NCBI RefSeq assembly: GCF_008629695.1
Contig: NZ_VWSH01000004.1
Span: 186,001 to 250,000, forward strand
Source: Taibaiella lutea
Lineage (GTDB): Bacteria; Bacteroidota; Bacteroidia; Chitinophagales; Chitinophagaceae
Direction of reading: 5' to 3'
DNA length: 64,000 nt
The notes beneath the pieces were generated by a model. That model worked only from the letters and a program-made list of their open reading frames with translations. It searched no databases and was not told where the DNA came from. Each line of letters starts with the position of its first letter. The stretch's first letter is position 1. Position numbers and translations under genes: made by a program. Below are positions 34,935-43,748 of this stretch, piece after piece.

Positions 34935-36590
34935 TTAGTTTATTTTCTTTTGGACGCTCTTGACGCCATAAAGCAAAATATGAACAGCAGCAAAAATAAC
35001 GGAGAAATAGAATAACCCGGTATCCGGCTCCGATGCCGTATAATGATGGGCCAATGCAATAATGATCAGCGCTATTCCCATGAAAAGCCCTGAAAGGGAA
35101 ACGGTCTTATAACTTTTTACGTCAAATGCTTTATTGTTTAAAAAGCTGTTTTTCATGCCGTATAATAAATAAACATCTATACCAATCATCATCCACACTA
35201 CCAAGCGAATCCATGTGTCTAAAGGTAAAAATGCCATCATAAAGAAGCAAACTGCAATCCCCAAAATAGGAACCAAAGGAACCAAAGGAGTCTTAAAAGC
35301 TCTTGGCGCATCCGGCATCTTTACCCTCATAATCCACACTCCGATACAAACAAGAATAAAAGCGAAAAGCGTTCCGATACTTGTCATTTCTCCCACAACA
35401 CGGGCAGGTACAAATGCAGCAAAAAGGCTGACAAAAACTAAAAACAGCAAATTGTTTTTAAACGGAGTGCGGTATTTCGGATGTACATCTGAGAAAACTT
35501 TAGGCAATAAGCCATCTTTACTCATAGAGTAAAAAACACGGCTTTGTCCCATCAGCATTACAAGAATTACAGAAGCGTACCCTCCCAAAATGGCAACGAC
35601 AATAGCTCTGTTAAGCCATGGGTAATCAGGTACAAGAGCACCGGCAGCGTTTACTTTCCCCATATGTTCCACTGCAACGGCAACGGGCGCAATACCGTCT
35701 TTACCGGAAAAAGTACTGTAATGCGTAACGCCTGTCATTACATGCGCAAACAGGATATAAAGAATGGTACACACCGCAAGAGAGCCTAAAATGCCAATCG
35801 GCATATCTTTTTTAGGATTTTTAGCTTCCTGGGCTGCGGTACTCACCGCATCAAAACCAATATAAGCGAAGAAAACAACTGCGGCCGCTCTTATTATACC
35901 GCCCCAACCATGGTCAAAGAAACCTTCATGACCTGGTGTGTTTTCAGGAATCATATAAGGAGTGTAGTTTGAATAAGAAATATAGTGCCAGCCGAGGACG
36001 ATAAATATCAGCACTACCGCTACTTTAATGGCAACAATAACACCATTGATGGTAGCGCTTTCTTTGGTTCCTTTTATAAGCAATAAACTCATTAATACTA
36101 CAATAAATACCGCGGGGAGGTTAATGATACCGCCATCCCAAGGGCCGACAGTCATTGAAAGGGGCAAATGGATATCAAATCCTTCCAGGAATTTTACAAA
36201 ATACCGGCTCCAGCTGATACCTACAGTAGCGGCGCCCACGGCATATTCCAATACCAAATCCCAACCGATGATCCATGCAATAAATTCACCCATTGTGGCA
36301 TAAGAGTAGGTATATGCACTGCCGGCAACAGGTATCATAGAAGCAAATTCAGCATAACAAAGTCCTGCGAATGCACATCCCAATGCTGCTACTACAAATG
36401 ATATGGTAATGGCAGAACCGGCATAGTTGGCAGCAGCCATTCCGGTAATGGAAAATAAGCCCGCACCTATAATAGCTCCGATTCCCAAAGCTATAAGAGA
36501 CTTTGCCGTTAAGGTCTTCTTTAAGCCATGCTCACTTTCCGAAGATTCAGCTAATAATAAATCCAATGGTTTCCGTGTAAATAATCCCAT
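34935..36590 (-). CDS. APC-family amino-acid permease (cationic amino-acid transporter type)
   Basis: 551 residues, about 14 hydrophobic helices. The APC signature GIGAIIGAGLFSITG lies at about 37-51, and the second helix region AGLCYAEFASMIPVAGSAYTYSYATMGEF is characteristic of CAT-type permeases. A later AYIGFDAVSTAAQEAKNPKKDMPIGI loop (about 260-285) is another hallmark. It imports amino acids by H+/Na+ coupling or exchange; specificity is not readable from sequence. It is monocistronic between its own promoter and a strong terminator. Confidence 0.9.
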   Translation of the reverse strand: MGLFTRKPLDLLLAESSESEHGLKKTLTAKSLIALGIGAIIGAGLFSITGMAAANYAGSAITISFVVAALGCAFAGLCYAEFASMIPVAGSAYTYSYATMGEFIAWIIGWDLVLEYAVGAATVGISWSRYFVKFLEGFDIHLPLSMTVGPWDGGIINLPAVFIVVLMSLLLIKGTKESATINGVIVAIKVAVVLIFIVLGWHYISYSNYTPYMIPENTPGHEGFFDHGWGGIIRAAAVVFFAYIGFDAVSTAAQEAKNPKKDMPIGILGSLAVCTILYILFAHVMTGVTHYSTFSGKDGIAPVAVAVEHMGKVNAAGALVPDYPWLNRAIVVAILGGYASVILVMLMGQSRVFYSMSKDGLLPKVFSDVHPKYRTPFKNNLLFLVFVSLFAAFVPARVVGEMTSIGTLFAFILVCIGVWIMRVKMPDAPRAFKTPLVPLVPILGIAVCFFMMAFLPLDTWIRLVVWMMIGIDVYLLYGMKNSFLNNKAFDVKSYKTVSLSGLFMGIALIIIALAHHYTASEPDTGLFYFSVIFAAVHILLYGVKSVQKKIN

Positions 36591-36619
36591 GTATGTTTTT
36601 TATTTATAAAAATCAATCC

Positions 36620-36650
36620 CAAACCTACTGTAAAATTGTCAAACATGCAA
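36620..36650 (-). promoter_or_regulatory. Promoter of the amino-acid permease
   Basis: Minus strand TTG (36650-36648), 20-bp spacer, TAGGTTTG (36627-36620), about 29 bp before the ATG at 36590. Full match to the Bacteroidetes housekeeping pattern. Confidence 0.5.
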
Positions 36651-36672
36651 TGGTGAGGGCGTATTTTATTGA

Positions 36673-36718
36673 GTTGATATAACAAAGCCCCGAAATTTCG
36701 GGGCTTTGTTATATCAAC
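36673..36718. terminator. Perfect 46-bp palindrome, likely terminator of the PNGase-like gene
   Basis: GTTGATATAACAAAGCCCCGAAA followed directly by its exact reverse complement, with no loop bases, between the permease start region and the PNGase-like stop at 36738. It can form a very stable hairpin and should terminate minus-strand transcription. Confidence 0.8.
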
Positions 36719-36737
36719 CTTTAGATAATCAATGATT

Positions 36738-38732
36738 TTATTTTGAAACAATTACTTTCTCAACTTTTTTCACATCACCAACAGTATAACTTAAAAGATA
36801 AATGCCGTTAGGTATGTTTTCAGTACTGATATACACATTCTGGTCTTTTGTTTCATTTTTGTAAACAACTTGTCCGACAATGTTAGTTAGCTGAATCTGT
36901 GCTTTTTCTTTTAGCTGGCCCAATACTTCTATATGTATTGCATCTTTTGCAGGGTTAGGATAAACGCCCATGCTGAAGGTAGATTTTTCAATTTCGCCAA
37001 CACCAACTACTTCAGAATTCTGAACAGTGAAGTATTGTGTGAAGCCATTTCCGAAGTTACCTTCCAAACCTGGATTGCCAAGGTCGGTTTTTGGCAAATC
37101 CATTTTATTTCCTGTACCCAGGTTATAAATTCTGAAGTAACCTTTTGTGGTCATTGCAGTAAAAAACGCCAATCCTGCGCCTGTTGTATTTTCAACATCC
37201 AGACGGTAACATCCGTTAGCTAAATGGAAAGTATCGGCATAAGTAGCAGAAGAAGCTGTACCTTGTCTGGAAGCAATGGTGTTGCCATCCATATCTTTAA
37301 GCGTCCAGTTGGTTTTATTAATTTGTCCGCTATAATTACTTGACATTTTGAAGTCTACTCTGTAGTGGCCGCCACTCCATTTTGGAGCTGCTTCAAAAGC
37401 AGTGGTCATTGTGTTGTTGAAGTTATCCTGATCAGCAGCACCATTTGCCTCTACGATAGAAACCGTAAATTGATTGGTACCGGTTACATTTTTCAATTCG
37501 GGAATGGATGGCAAAGTAATATCCATAGCATTCAAAGAAGCCATGCTGCCGGTCCATGTATAGGAAGCCATAGTTTGTCCAACTACGCCGTAAGAGAATT
37601 TGATAGAAGTTAAAGTGCTACTGCCAAAATTCTTAACATTAATTACAGGTTGTCCGCAAACAGGATTGTATCTGTAATTTGCTTCCAAAGTACTTGGGCT
37701 TACAATATTCTCAATACCTGCATCAACAGTATGATTGAATCCACCATAATAGAACATACCTGCAGCAACATTATAGCTTGCACCGTTATTACCGGAAGTA
37801 TACGATTGGAAGTTCAGGTTTGTAGTAAAAGTAGAACCTGGCGTAACGGTAGCAGGCATTTTGTGGATATTGTCGTGTACAAGATCGCCGGGACACCAGT
37901 TACCTCTGTCATAGATCCAGGTACCGGATTGAGGATATAAGAAATTAGAACCGCAATCATCTCTCCAGATATCTTTTTGTTCGTTCATACTGCCATTCAC
38001 CATTACCTGATACCATTTTTTACAGAACTCTGCGCAGTTTGCCGTGTTATCACCACCATGTCCGGTAATTATAAGTTTCATTTCGGCAGATACCGCCGTA
38101 CCAGGCATTACCAATGTTTTTTCTGTAATATTAGTTGATATCGGATTGGATGTATTACCATAAGGAGAAGATTTAACCCATAGTGATTCCAATTTTACAA
38201 CATCTCTCGGAGGTGTTCCTTCAATAAAGATAAATCTTACACTTCCTGTAAAACCACCTGAATAACCATTGTATTTAATTCTCAGAAAGGCATTGTTTTT
38301 TAACAATGGATAGTAATCCGTTACATCAAATACATAAGGATGTCTCCATGTCAAAGGAGTTCTCGGGAAATTCGTATTGGCATACGGTGTAATGAATCTT
38401 GCCAATTCCAATGTATCAGTTGGTGCTAATACAAGCGTGTGTACATCATAATCCCAATCGCCACACCAACCTGTCTGGCCGGCACCTTCGCCGGGATTTG
38501 AAGGGTCGTATCCCGGACATGCATATTTACCTAAAGTAAATTCTAATAATATTTTGCGGTAAGTTTTGGAACCATCAGGGAAAACTACAGCTGTATCATA
38601 AGGGGTTCCGGCAGAAGGCCAATCCATCTGTTTGTTTTGTTGACAAACAACAATCGTCGTATCTCCCGGGTTAGCCTGTGCAACACCAAACGCTCCAAAC
38701 GCCAGGAGCAATAAAGAATAAATTTTTTTCAT
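36738..38732 (-). CDS. Secreted PNGase F-related protein with type IX secretion C-terminal domain
   Basis: 664 residues with a signal peptide (about 1-20). Two PNGase F-like jelly-roll halves are recognisable: CGDWDYDVHTLV with Asp94, ARFITPYAN, CAEFC with Glu235, and YDRGNWCPGD. Known PNGase F uses Asp60 and Glu206 for deglycosylation of N-glycoproteins, and both appear conserved. The Glu118 position lies in a region that reads NGYSGG here, so no acid is evident. A middle domain and a C-terminal Por-type sorting domain (about 585-664, VYPNPAKDAIHIEV...NGIYLLSYTVGD...) follow, so it is probably exported by the T9SS whose components are elsewhere in the window. Enzyme activity is uncertain. 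Confidence 0.8.
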   Translation of the reverse strand: MKKIYSLLLLAFGAFGVAQANPGDTTIVVCQQNKQMDWPSAGTPYDTAVVFPDGSKTYRKILLEFTLGKYACPGYDPSNPGEGAGQTGWCGDWDYDVHTLVLAPTDTLELARFITPYANTNFPRTPLTWRHPYVFDVTDYYPLLKNNAFLRIKYNGYSGGFTGSVRFIFIEGTPPRDVVKLESLWVKSSPYGNTSNPISTNITEKTLVMPGTAVSAEMKLIITGHGGDNTANCAEFCKKWYQVMVNGSMNEQKDIWRDDCGSNFLYPQSGTWIYDRGNWCPGDLVHDNIHKMPATVTPGSTFTTNLNFQSYTSGNNGASYNVAAGMFYYGGFNHTVDAGIENIVSPSTLEANYRYNPVCGQPVINVKNFGSSTLTSIKFSYGVVGQTMASYTWTGSMASLNAMDITLPSIPELKNVTGTNQFTVSIVEANGAADQDNFNNTMTTAFEAAPKWSGGHYRVDFKMSSNYSGQINKTNWTLKDMDGNTIASRQGTASSATYADTFHLANGCYRLDVENTTGAGLAFFTAMTTKGYFRIYNLGTGNKMDLPKTDLGNPGLEGNFGNGFTQYFTVQNSEVVGVGEIEKSTFSMGVYPNPAKDAIHIEVLGQLKEKAQIQLTNIVGQVVYKNETKDQNVYISTENIPNGIYLLSYTVGDVKKVEKVIVSK

Positions 38733-38843
38733 TGAACTAAAATTAATTTTTTACCTACGAGAATGAATCCTCATAGATTAATAAAAGGTTAAAGCAAATG
38801 TCTGCAATTATGCCTTCACAATATAAGGCATTTTCATGTAGTT

Positions 38844-39632
38844 CTATAATTTGGCCGGAAGAAATTTCAGGTTTCTCTGAATTCCCTTCCATTTACTGCG
38901 TTTTATAGGCGAATTTCTTAATAACGTTTTGAAGGTTGATTCATCCATTTCCTCCCACTCGGCCGTATTTAAATTCAGCAGTTCCGGTATAGGCAAAAAA
39001 GCTTCGGTATGGTTTGGTTTGGAGAAACGGTTCCAGGGGCAGACATCCTGACAAATATCGCAGCCAAACATCCAGCCTTCCATTTTGTCTTTGAATTCAG
39101 GAGCAATAAGTTCGTCTTTTAATTCGATAGTAAGGTAGGAAATACATTTACTGCCATCAATGACAGCATTGGAGCCAATTGCATCTGTAGGACAGGCTTC
39201 TATGCACCGGGTGCAACTGCCGCAAAAATCTCTGGCAAACGGATCGTCTGCCACTAATTCCAGATCTGTTATTAAGGTTGCAATAAAAAAGAAAGAACCG
39301 TTTTGTTTATTTATCAGATTCCCGTTTTTACCAACCCAGCCCAAGCCGCTTTTAACAGCCCAGCTCCGTTCCAGCACCGGTGCGCTGTCAACAAAGCCGC
39401 GGCCGTCAATATCTCCGATTTCATTCCTTAATTCAAACAGAAATTCATTCATTTTTGCCCGGATTACATCATGATAATCCATGCCGAAAGCGTATTTGGC
39501 AATTTTAGGAGCTTCCGGATTCTGTTTTTCTTCAGGATAATAATTCAATAAAAGCGTAATAACCGATTTGGCGCCGGGAACCAGTTTGGCAGGATCAACC
39601 CGTAAGTCAAAGTTACGTTCCATATATCCCAT
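38844..39632 (-). CDS. queG: Epoxyqueuosine reductase QueG
   Basis: The iron-sulfur and cobalamin enzyme of the last step of queuosine tRNA modification. Motifs: VDSAPVLERSWAVKSGLGWVGKN (catalytic Asp region), CGSCTRCIEACPTDAI and GCDICQDVCPWN for two [4Fe-4S] clusters. The only usable start is the ATG at 39632. Yet the same frame upstream reads QLGFDYCGIARAQ and ARRLETWLSKGFHGK, which is homologous QueG N-terminal sequence. It runs to an in-frame TAA at about 39788 with no ATG, GTG or TTG. True translation may begin at a rare ATC/CTG start (39770 or 39782), or the N-terminus may be damaged. It is the last gene of the minus-strand porin-rluD-queG series. Confidence 0.88.
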   Translation of the reverse strand: MGYMERNFDLRVDPAKLVPGAKSVITLLLNYYPEEKQNPEAPKIAKYAFGMDYHDVIRAKMNEFLFELRNEIGDIDGRGFVDSAPVLERSWAVKSGLGWVGKNGNLINKQNGSFFFIATLITDLELVADDPFARDFCGSCTRCIEACPTDAIGSNAVIDGSKCISYLTIELKDELIAPEFKDKMEGWMFGCDICQDVCPWNRFSKPNHTEAFLPIPELLNLNTAEWEEMDESTFKTLLRNSPIKRSKWKGIQRNLKFLPAKL

Positions 39633-39826
39633 CTTTCCGTGAAAACCTTTACTAAGCCAGGTTTCCAGTCGCCGGGCATCTTCATCCAGCCTTTGTGCAC
39701 GTGCAATGCCGCAGTAGTCAAATCCGAGTTGAGCACTGATTTTTTTTACAAAGGTGGTATTTGATTGGATAGTAGATGCCAGATTTTAGATATTAGATTT
39801 GGTATTTGGAATTCGATTTTTGAGCT

Positions 39827-40915
39827 TTACTTACCTGTAACATATTTTCTCCATCTGTCAATTACTTCCTGCATGTCATCAGGAATCGGTGATTCAAAAC
39901 GCATTTCTTCTTTGGTGGTTGGATGGATAAAACCCAATTCACGTGCATGAAGCGCCTGCCTCGGAAGAATCTTAAAGCAATTGTCCACAAATTGTTTGTA
40001 TTTGGCATGAACTGTTCCTTTTACAATTTTGTCACCGCCATAAGTCATATCACCGAATAACGGATGTCCTACTAAGCGGGTATGAACCCTGATTTGATGG
40101 GTACGGCCTGTTTCAAGCCTGAATTCGAGTAACGAAACATAATGAAAACGCTCCAGAACTTTAAAATGCGTGATGGCATGTTTACCATAATCACCATCGG
40201 GAAAAGCATCCATTTTTTTACGAAACCGTAAGTTTCTGCCAATATGCGCATCAATAGTACCTTCATCTTCTTCAAAACTACCCCATGTTAATGCTACATA
40301 TCTTCTGTAAACAGTATGTTTTTTAAATTGTGCAGAAAGTTCCTGCATCGCAATTTCACTTTTAGCAATAAGCAATAAACCGCTGGTATCCTTATCAATA
40401 CGATGTACAAGACCGACACGCGGCAAATCAATAATCCTGTTTTTATCTTCAGCAGGATTCAGATACCAGGCAATTCCATTTACCAAAGTCCCTGTATAAT
40501 TACCACTGCCAGGATGCACAACCATTCCGGGCGGTTTATTGATTATCATTAAATCATCATCTTCATAAACAATATCTAATGGAATTTCTTCCGGAATAAT
40601 GTCAGTCGGTATTGTTTCGCGGTTGTCGAAAACAACAATTTCGTCAAATGGCCTTACTTTATAATTGGATTTTATTTTTTCTCCGTTTACCAATACCAGA
40701 CCCTCATCAATGCCTTGCTGAATTTTATTGCGGGTTGCGCCTTCAATTTTATTCATCAGGTATTTATCAATCCTTAATGCTTCCTGTTTGCCGGTAAGCT
40801 TGATGCGCAGTTTTTCGACAGGGCCTCGCTTGCCTTCGTTTTCACCTTCTTCCTCTGAACTGTCATCGTCGTCCCATTCTTCCTCGTTCAGTATTTCATC
40901 ATTTTCTATATTCAT
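39827..40915 (-). CDS. rluD: RluA-family 23S rRNA pseudouridine synthase (RluD-like)
   Basis: 362 residues. After an acidic N-terminal tail (about 1-30, DDDSSEEEGENEG) comes an S4 domain (KQEALRIDKYLMNKIEGATRNKIQQGIDEGLVLVNG). The catalytic domain has VGLVHRIDKDTSGLLLIAKS with the conserved Asp, and HQIRVHTRLVGHPLFGD. RluD-like enzymes modify helix 69 uridines of 23S rRNA; S4 plus catalytic domain is the standard RluD form, but an RluA/RluC-like target cannot be excluded. The unusually acidic N-tail of about 25 residues is an odd feature. It is 28 bp downstream of the small membrane-protein gene. Confidence 0.88.
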   Translation of the reverse strand: MNIENDEILNEEEWDDDDSSEEEGENEGKRGPVEKLRIKLTGKQEALRIDKYLMNKIEGATRNKIQQGIDEGLVLVNGEKIKSNYKVRPFDEIVVFDNRETIPTDIIPEEIPLDIVYEDDDLMIINKPPGMVVHPGSGNYTGTLVNGIAWYLNPAEDKNRIIDLPRVGLVHRIDKDTSGLLLIAKSEIAMQELSAQFKKHTVYRRYVALTWGSFEEDEGTIDAHIGRNLRFRKKMDAFPDGDYGKHAITHFKVLERFHYVSLLEFRLETGRTHQIRVHTRLVGHPLFGDMTYGGDKIVKGTVHAKYKQFVDNCFKILPRQALHARELGFIHPTTKEEMRFESPIPDDMQEVIDRWRKYVTGK

Positions 40916-40943
40916 GTCATTATTTTTATCAAGTATGTATTCA

Positions 40944-41351
40944 TTATTTCACATCATTGCGCATTTTTGCTCTTCTTTCTTTGTAATCTAATTCTATATT
41001 AATCAGTATATCTATGTGAAGAATAAAATAAAGAATTAAAAGCACTAAAGATAACCAGTCAAATCCGGAAATTTCAAATTTCCCCACGCTAACAGAGCTT
41101 TCCCAAACACCTGGAACTAAGGATAATAACCTAAAAGAGCCTAACAGTAAATAAATTCCGGTTGCAAGGACCACTAAACTATATTTTTTTATAATCAATA
41201 TAGGCAAAGGAATAAATAATATCAGGCCCGTAACATTACGCCATCGTATGACATAATTATCAACTAAAATCATTGTCCAAGAAAATATTAAAAGGCATCC
41301 TATGATGGACAGTATAATAGCAGTTGAAATGACTTTTTTTCTCATAGTCAA
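40944..41351 (-). CDS. Small membrane protein of unknown function
   Basis: 135 residues with four predicted membrane helices (about 9-27, 39-54, 58-76 and 94-117) and a Lys/Arg-rich C-terminus (ELDYKERRAKMRND). No catalytic motif or recognised family was seen. It lies 17 bp downstream of the porin and 28 bp upstream of rluD in the same direction, so all three are likely in one transcript. An ATG two codons in (41345) is an alternative start. Function is unknown. Confidence 0.65.
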   Translation of the reverse strand: MTMRKKVISTAIILSIIGCLLIFSWTMILVDNYVIRWRNVTGLILFIPLPILIIKKYSLVVLATGIYLLLGSFRLLSLVPGVWESSVSVGKFEISGFDWLSLVLLILYFILHIDILINIELDYKERRAKMRNDVK

Positions 41352-41368
41352 CGATTAGAGCTTTCCTC

Positions 41369-43384
41369 TTAATTAATCATTATCCAGTTAAAACCAAACC
41401 TGAACATTGTATTGGGTGCAGGATAATTGGGAGCTGCATTAATGGCATTTTCAGTAAATAACTGCTGTAACTGGTCAAACATTACAAATGCTCTGAAGGT
41501 TTTTACTTTAAAATTGAAATAAGCCATTACTTCCGGAACATTGGTTATTTTAGTAGTTGTCTGGTAGACAAATTGGTTGTAATAAGGTGTATAACCATCT
41601 GAATAATAAGGTGTATGATACCTTGCTTCCAAACCGGAAGATACTATCAATGCCGACTTAAATAAAGGCGTAGTTATGCCTAACTGAGACCGGATTAAAA
41701 TGTCAGGTAAGTTAACAGGTGCACTGGTTGCTTTTTGCCATACAACCTCATTATTGAAATGGAATGCACGCAGTTTTATATCCTTTCTTCCATAAACCTG
41801 TAAGACTGAAAATGCAGTGCTTTCCTGCTGAACCGTATTGGTTTCATCATAGTAAATATAGTTGGATATCAATGAATTATTTAGCCCTAATTCCAGCTTT
41901 ATTTTAGGTATGATGGTCTTTGCCCAAAGCTGCGTAACACTTACTTTTCCCAAAGAATAATTGTTCTTATAAAAGTCGGTATTAAAAGTTGTGAAGGTAT
42001 AAGGGGCGTTGCTGAGGTTTTGCTTAAAACCGGCAGAAAAATTGCCCCATTTCCCCAAATCCTTTCCGATAGAACCATTTATATTAAAGTTACCAACTGC
42101 GTCACCCGTCAGGAAAAATTGAGCATTAGCCTGATATTCCCATTGCCCGGTTTTAAAAGCTTCTTTTTTAATTTCTCCGAAAAGGTAATTACCGACGCTG
42201 TTCAGTTTATCTTTTCCTGTAGCGTAGTTTGTATTAAAAAAATCGATCCTATTTCCAACACCGGCTTCAATTTCAACTAACTCTTTAAGTTTGCCTATAA
42301 AACCATTCAAACTGAATTTGTTATCAATGTAAAACTGACTTTGTGTATTGAAAACGGTATCGGTTGGCAGAAATTTGTGATTTGCAATTTTAGCGTCAGC
42401 ATATCTTGCAGAATCGGGATCGGAATCACGAAAAGTATGTTTATCGCTGTGTAATAATAATTGGTGCTTGATGCGGAACCTTGGCGTAAATTCCAGGCTC
42501 ATACCTGTCGAGTCCTGATTATAAAGGGTATCTGTTTTACCGAAGGAATAATTGTTCTGAATGTAAAAATCAAAGACGCTTTCCGCATTTGTAACCGCTG
42601 CCGAAGTTTGCGAGCTTCCTTGCGGCAGATTGACTTCCATTGTGGTTCGCTTGGAATATAATGGGTCGCCCAGCTGACTGACATCTTGTACACCGCCGTT
42701 TTCATCTTGTCTGAATTTATTGTAAATAATACCTGAGGCTACGTAATAACGTTTATTAGGGCTTAAATAATTTGTATTGAAAGAAAATGAAAGGTTGTTG
42801 GCTTTTTGCAATTTGTAAAAACCTGCTGCGCTGTTATAACGCATATTGAAAGCAAAATTCCAGAAAGGATTGATGTTTTGAGTATGTAAAATAGAGGCAT
42901 TTTGCTCCAGTTTACTTCCAAGCAGGTACTGAAAGGAAGAGTAGGGACGGGTGGTATTGTAAAATCTGAGGCTGTCTAATGTCATCATATACATGTAATA
43001 GGCATGATATCCTAAACTGAGTCCTATAGGTGTGACAGGTGTAAAAAACTGGTTTCTTATTGCTGTGCCATAATTTCCCAAATCTTTGCCCCACCAAGGT
43101 TGAATAGGTTGATAATGATGAAAATTACTCAAAGAGGAATCAAGGTACTTTGCTTTGGCAGAATTTAAGGTATTATAATAAATGACAGCACTTTCTTCTT
43201 TCCATTCTTTGTTCAGCTTGTTTTTGGCAGAATCAGAAAGGTTAGTAGGATTATTAGGATCGAAACCGTTCTGTGGATTTGTCCCGAAATTATTATTCAT
43301 TACCTGCGCACGTCCTGTCAGCGAGGTTATTATTATTAAAATCAATAAAAAGGTATATCGGAAAATCTTAAAATTCAGATGCAA
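41369..43384 (-). CDS. Putative outer-membrane porin (Bacteroidetes type)
   Basis: 671 residues with a signal peptide (about 1-25, ending GRA-Q). The rest is rich in aromatic-ended amphipathic strands (for example NLSFSFNTNYLSPNKRYYVASGIIYNKFR), consistent with a large beta-barrel, and the C-terminal residues FRFGFNWIMIN look like a closing strand. I recognise it as the Bacteroidota putative porin family (PF14121-like). Substrate is unknown. It is the first gene of a minus-strand series including a small membrane protein, rluD and queG. The 364-bp spacer to dnaK provides the promoter region. Confidence 0.72.
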   Translation of the reverse strand: MHLNFKIFRYTFLLILIIITSLTGRAQVMNNNFGTNPQNGFDPNNPTNLSDSAKNKLNKEWKEESAVIYYNTLNSAKAKYLDSSLSNFHHYQPIQPWWGKDLGNYGTAIRNQFFTPVTPIGLSLGYHAYYMYMMTLDSLRFYNTTRPYSSFQYLLGSKLEQNASILHTQNINPFWNFAFNMRYNSAAGFYKLQKANNLSFSFNTNYLSPNKRYYVASGIIYNKFRQDENGGVQDVSQLGDPLYSKRTTMEVNLPQGSSQTSAAVTNAESVFDFYIQNNYSFGKTDTLYNQDSTGMSLEFTPRFRIKHQLLLHSDKHTFRDSDPDSARYADAKIANHKFLPTDTVFNTQSQFYIDNKFSLNGFIGKLKELVEIEAGVGNRIDFFNTNYATGKDKLNSVGNYLFGEIKKEAFKTGQWEYQANAQFFLTGDAVGNFNINGSIGKDLGKWGNFSAGFKQNLSNAPYTFTTFNTDFYKNNYSLGKVSVTQLWAKTIIPKIKLELGLNNSLISNYIYYDETNTVQQESTAFSVLQVYGRKDIKLRAFHFNNEVVWQKATSAPVNLPDILIRSQLGITTPLFKSALIVSSGLEARYHTPYYSDGYTPYYNQFVYQTTTKITNVPEVMAYFNFKVKTFRAFVMFDQLQQLFTENAINAAPNYPAPNTMFRFGFNWIMIN

Positions 43385-43748
43385 AGTAGGACGGCTTTAT
43401 TTCAGATTGCAAATTTAAGGTAAATCAAAAATCTAAAGTAAAATTAAAATACTGCGTTATAACTGTAGTAATGAACCAAACGCAAAACTATTCGTTTTAT
43501 TACGCATATATAAGCAAGGCATAAAATTGACGAAAAGACATAAATCCGAACAACAGATTAACAAAAAGACATATAAAGTCAAAGATGAAGTGCAATTTTA
43601 GCGGATTGAAAATGAATAATTTAAATTCTTGTCATAATAACTGACAATGTTGCATTTTTTTGAAAAATGGCATATAAGTTGACACTATAACTGAAAACGA
43701 CATTTAAAATATTGGTGTATAAAAAACACCAGAATAATCAACATAATT
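43385..43748. other. Intergenic region between the porin and dnaK
   Basis: A 364-bp A/T-rich spacer holding divergent promoters. There is a minus-strand TAAATTTG box at 43417-43410 (no clear -33 partner) and an inverted repeat CATTTTT-TTG-AAAAATG at 43653-43669 upstream of dnaK. No CIRCE inverted repeat (TTAGCACTC) was seen. No gene was found. Confidence 0.6.

Noticed and set aside
39545-39736. Frameshift or separate gene on the minus strand upstream of queG
   Set aside because: The alternative frame encodes no recognisable protein, while the queG frame continues unbroken through homologous sequence.
31605-40915. Duplicate pseudouridine synthases as a sign of recent gene duplication
   Set aside because: The two proteins (RsuA/RluF-type and RluA/RluD-type) are different families with different motifs.
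43385-43748. CIRCE heat-shock operator before dnaK
   Set aside because: No TTAGCACTC-N9-GAGTGCTAA-like sequence was found; only an A/T-rich inverted repeat is visible.
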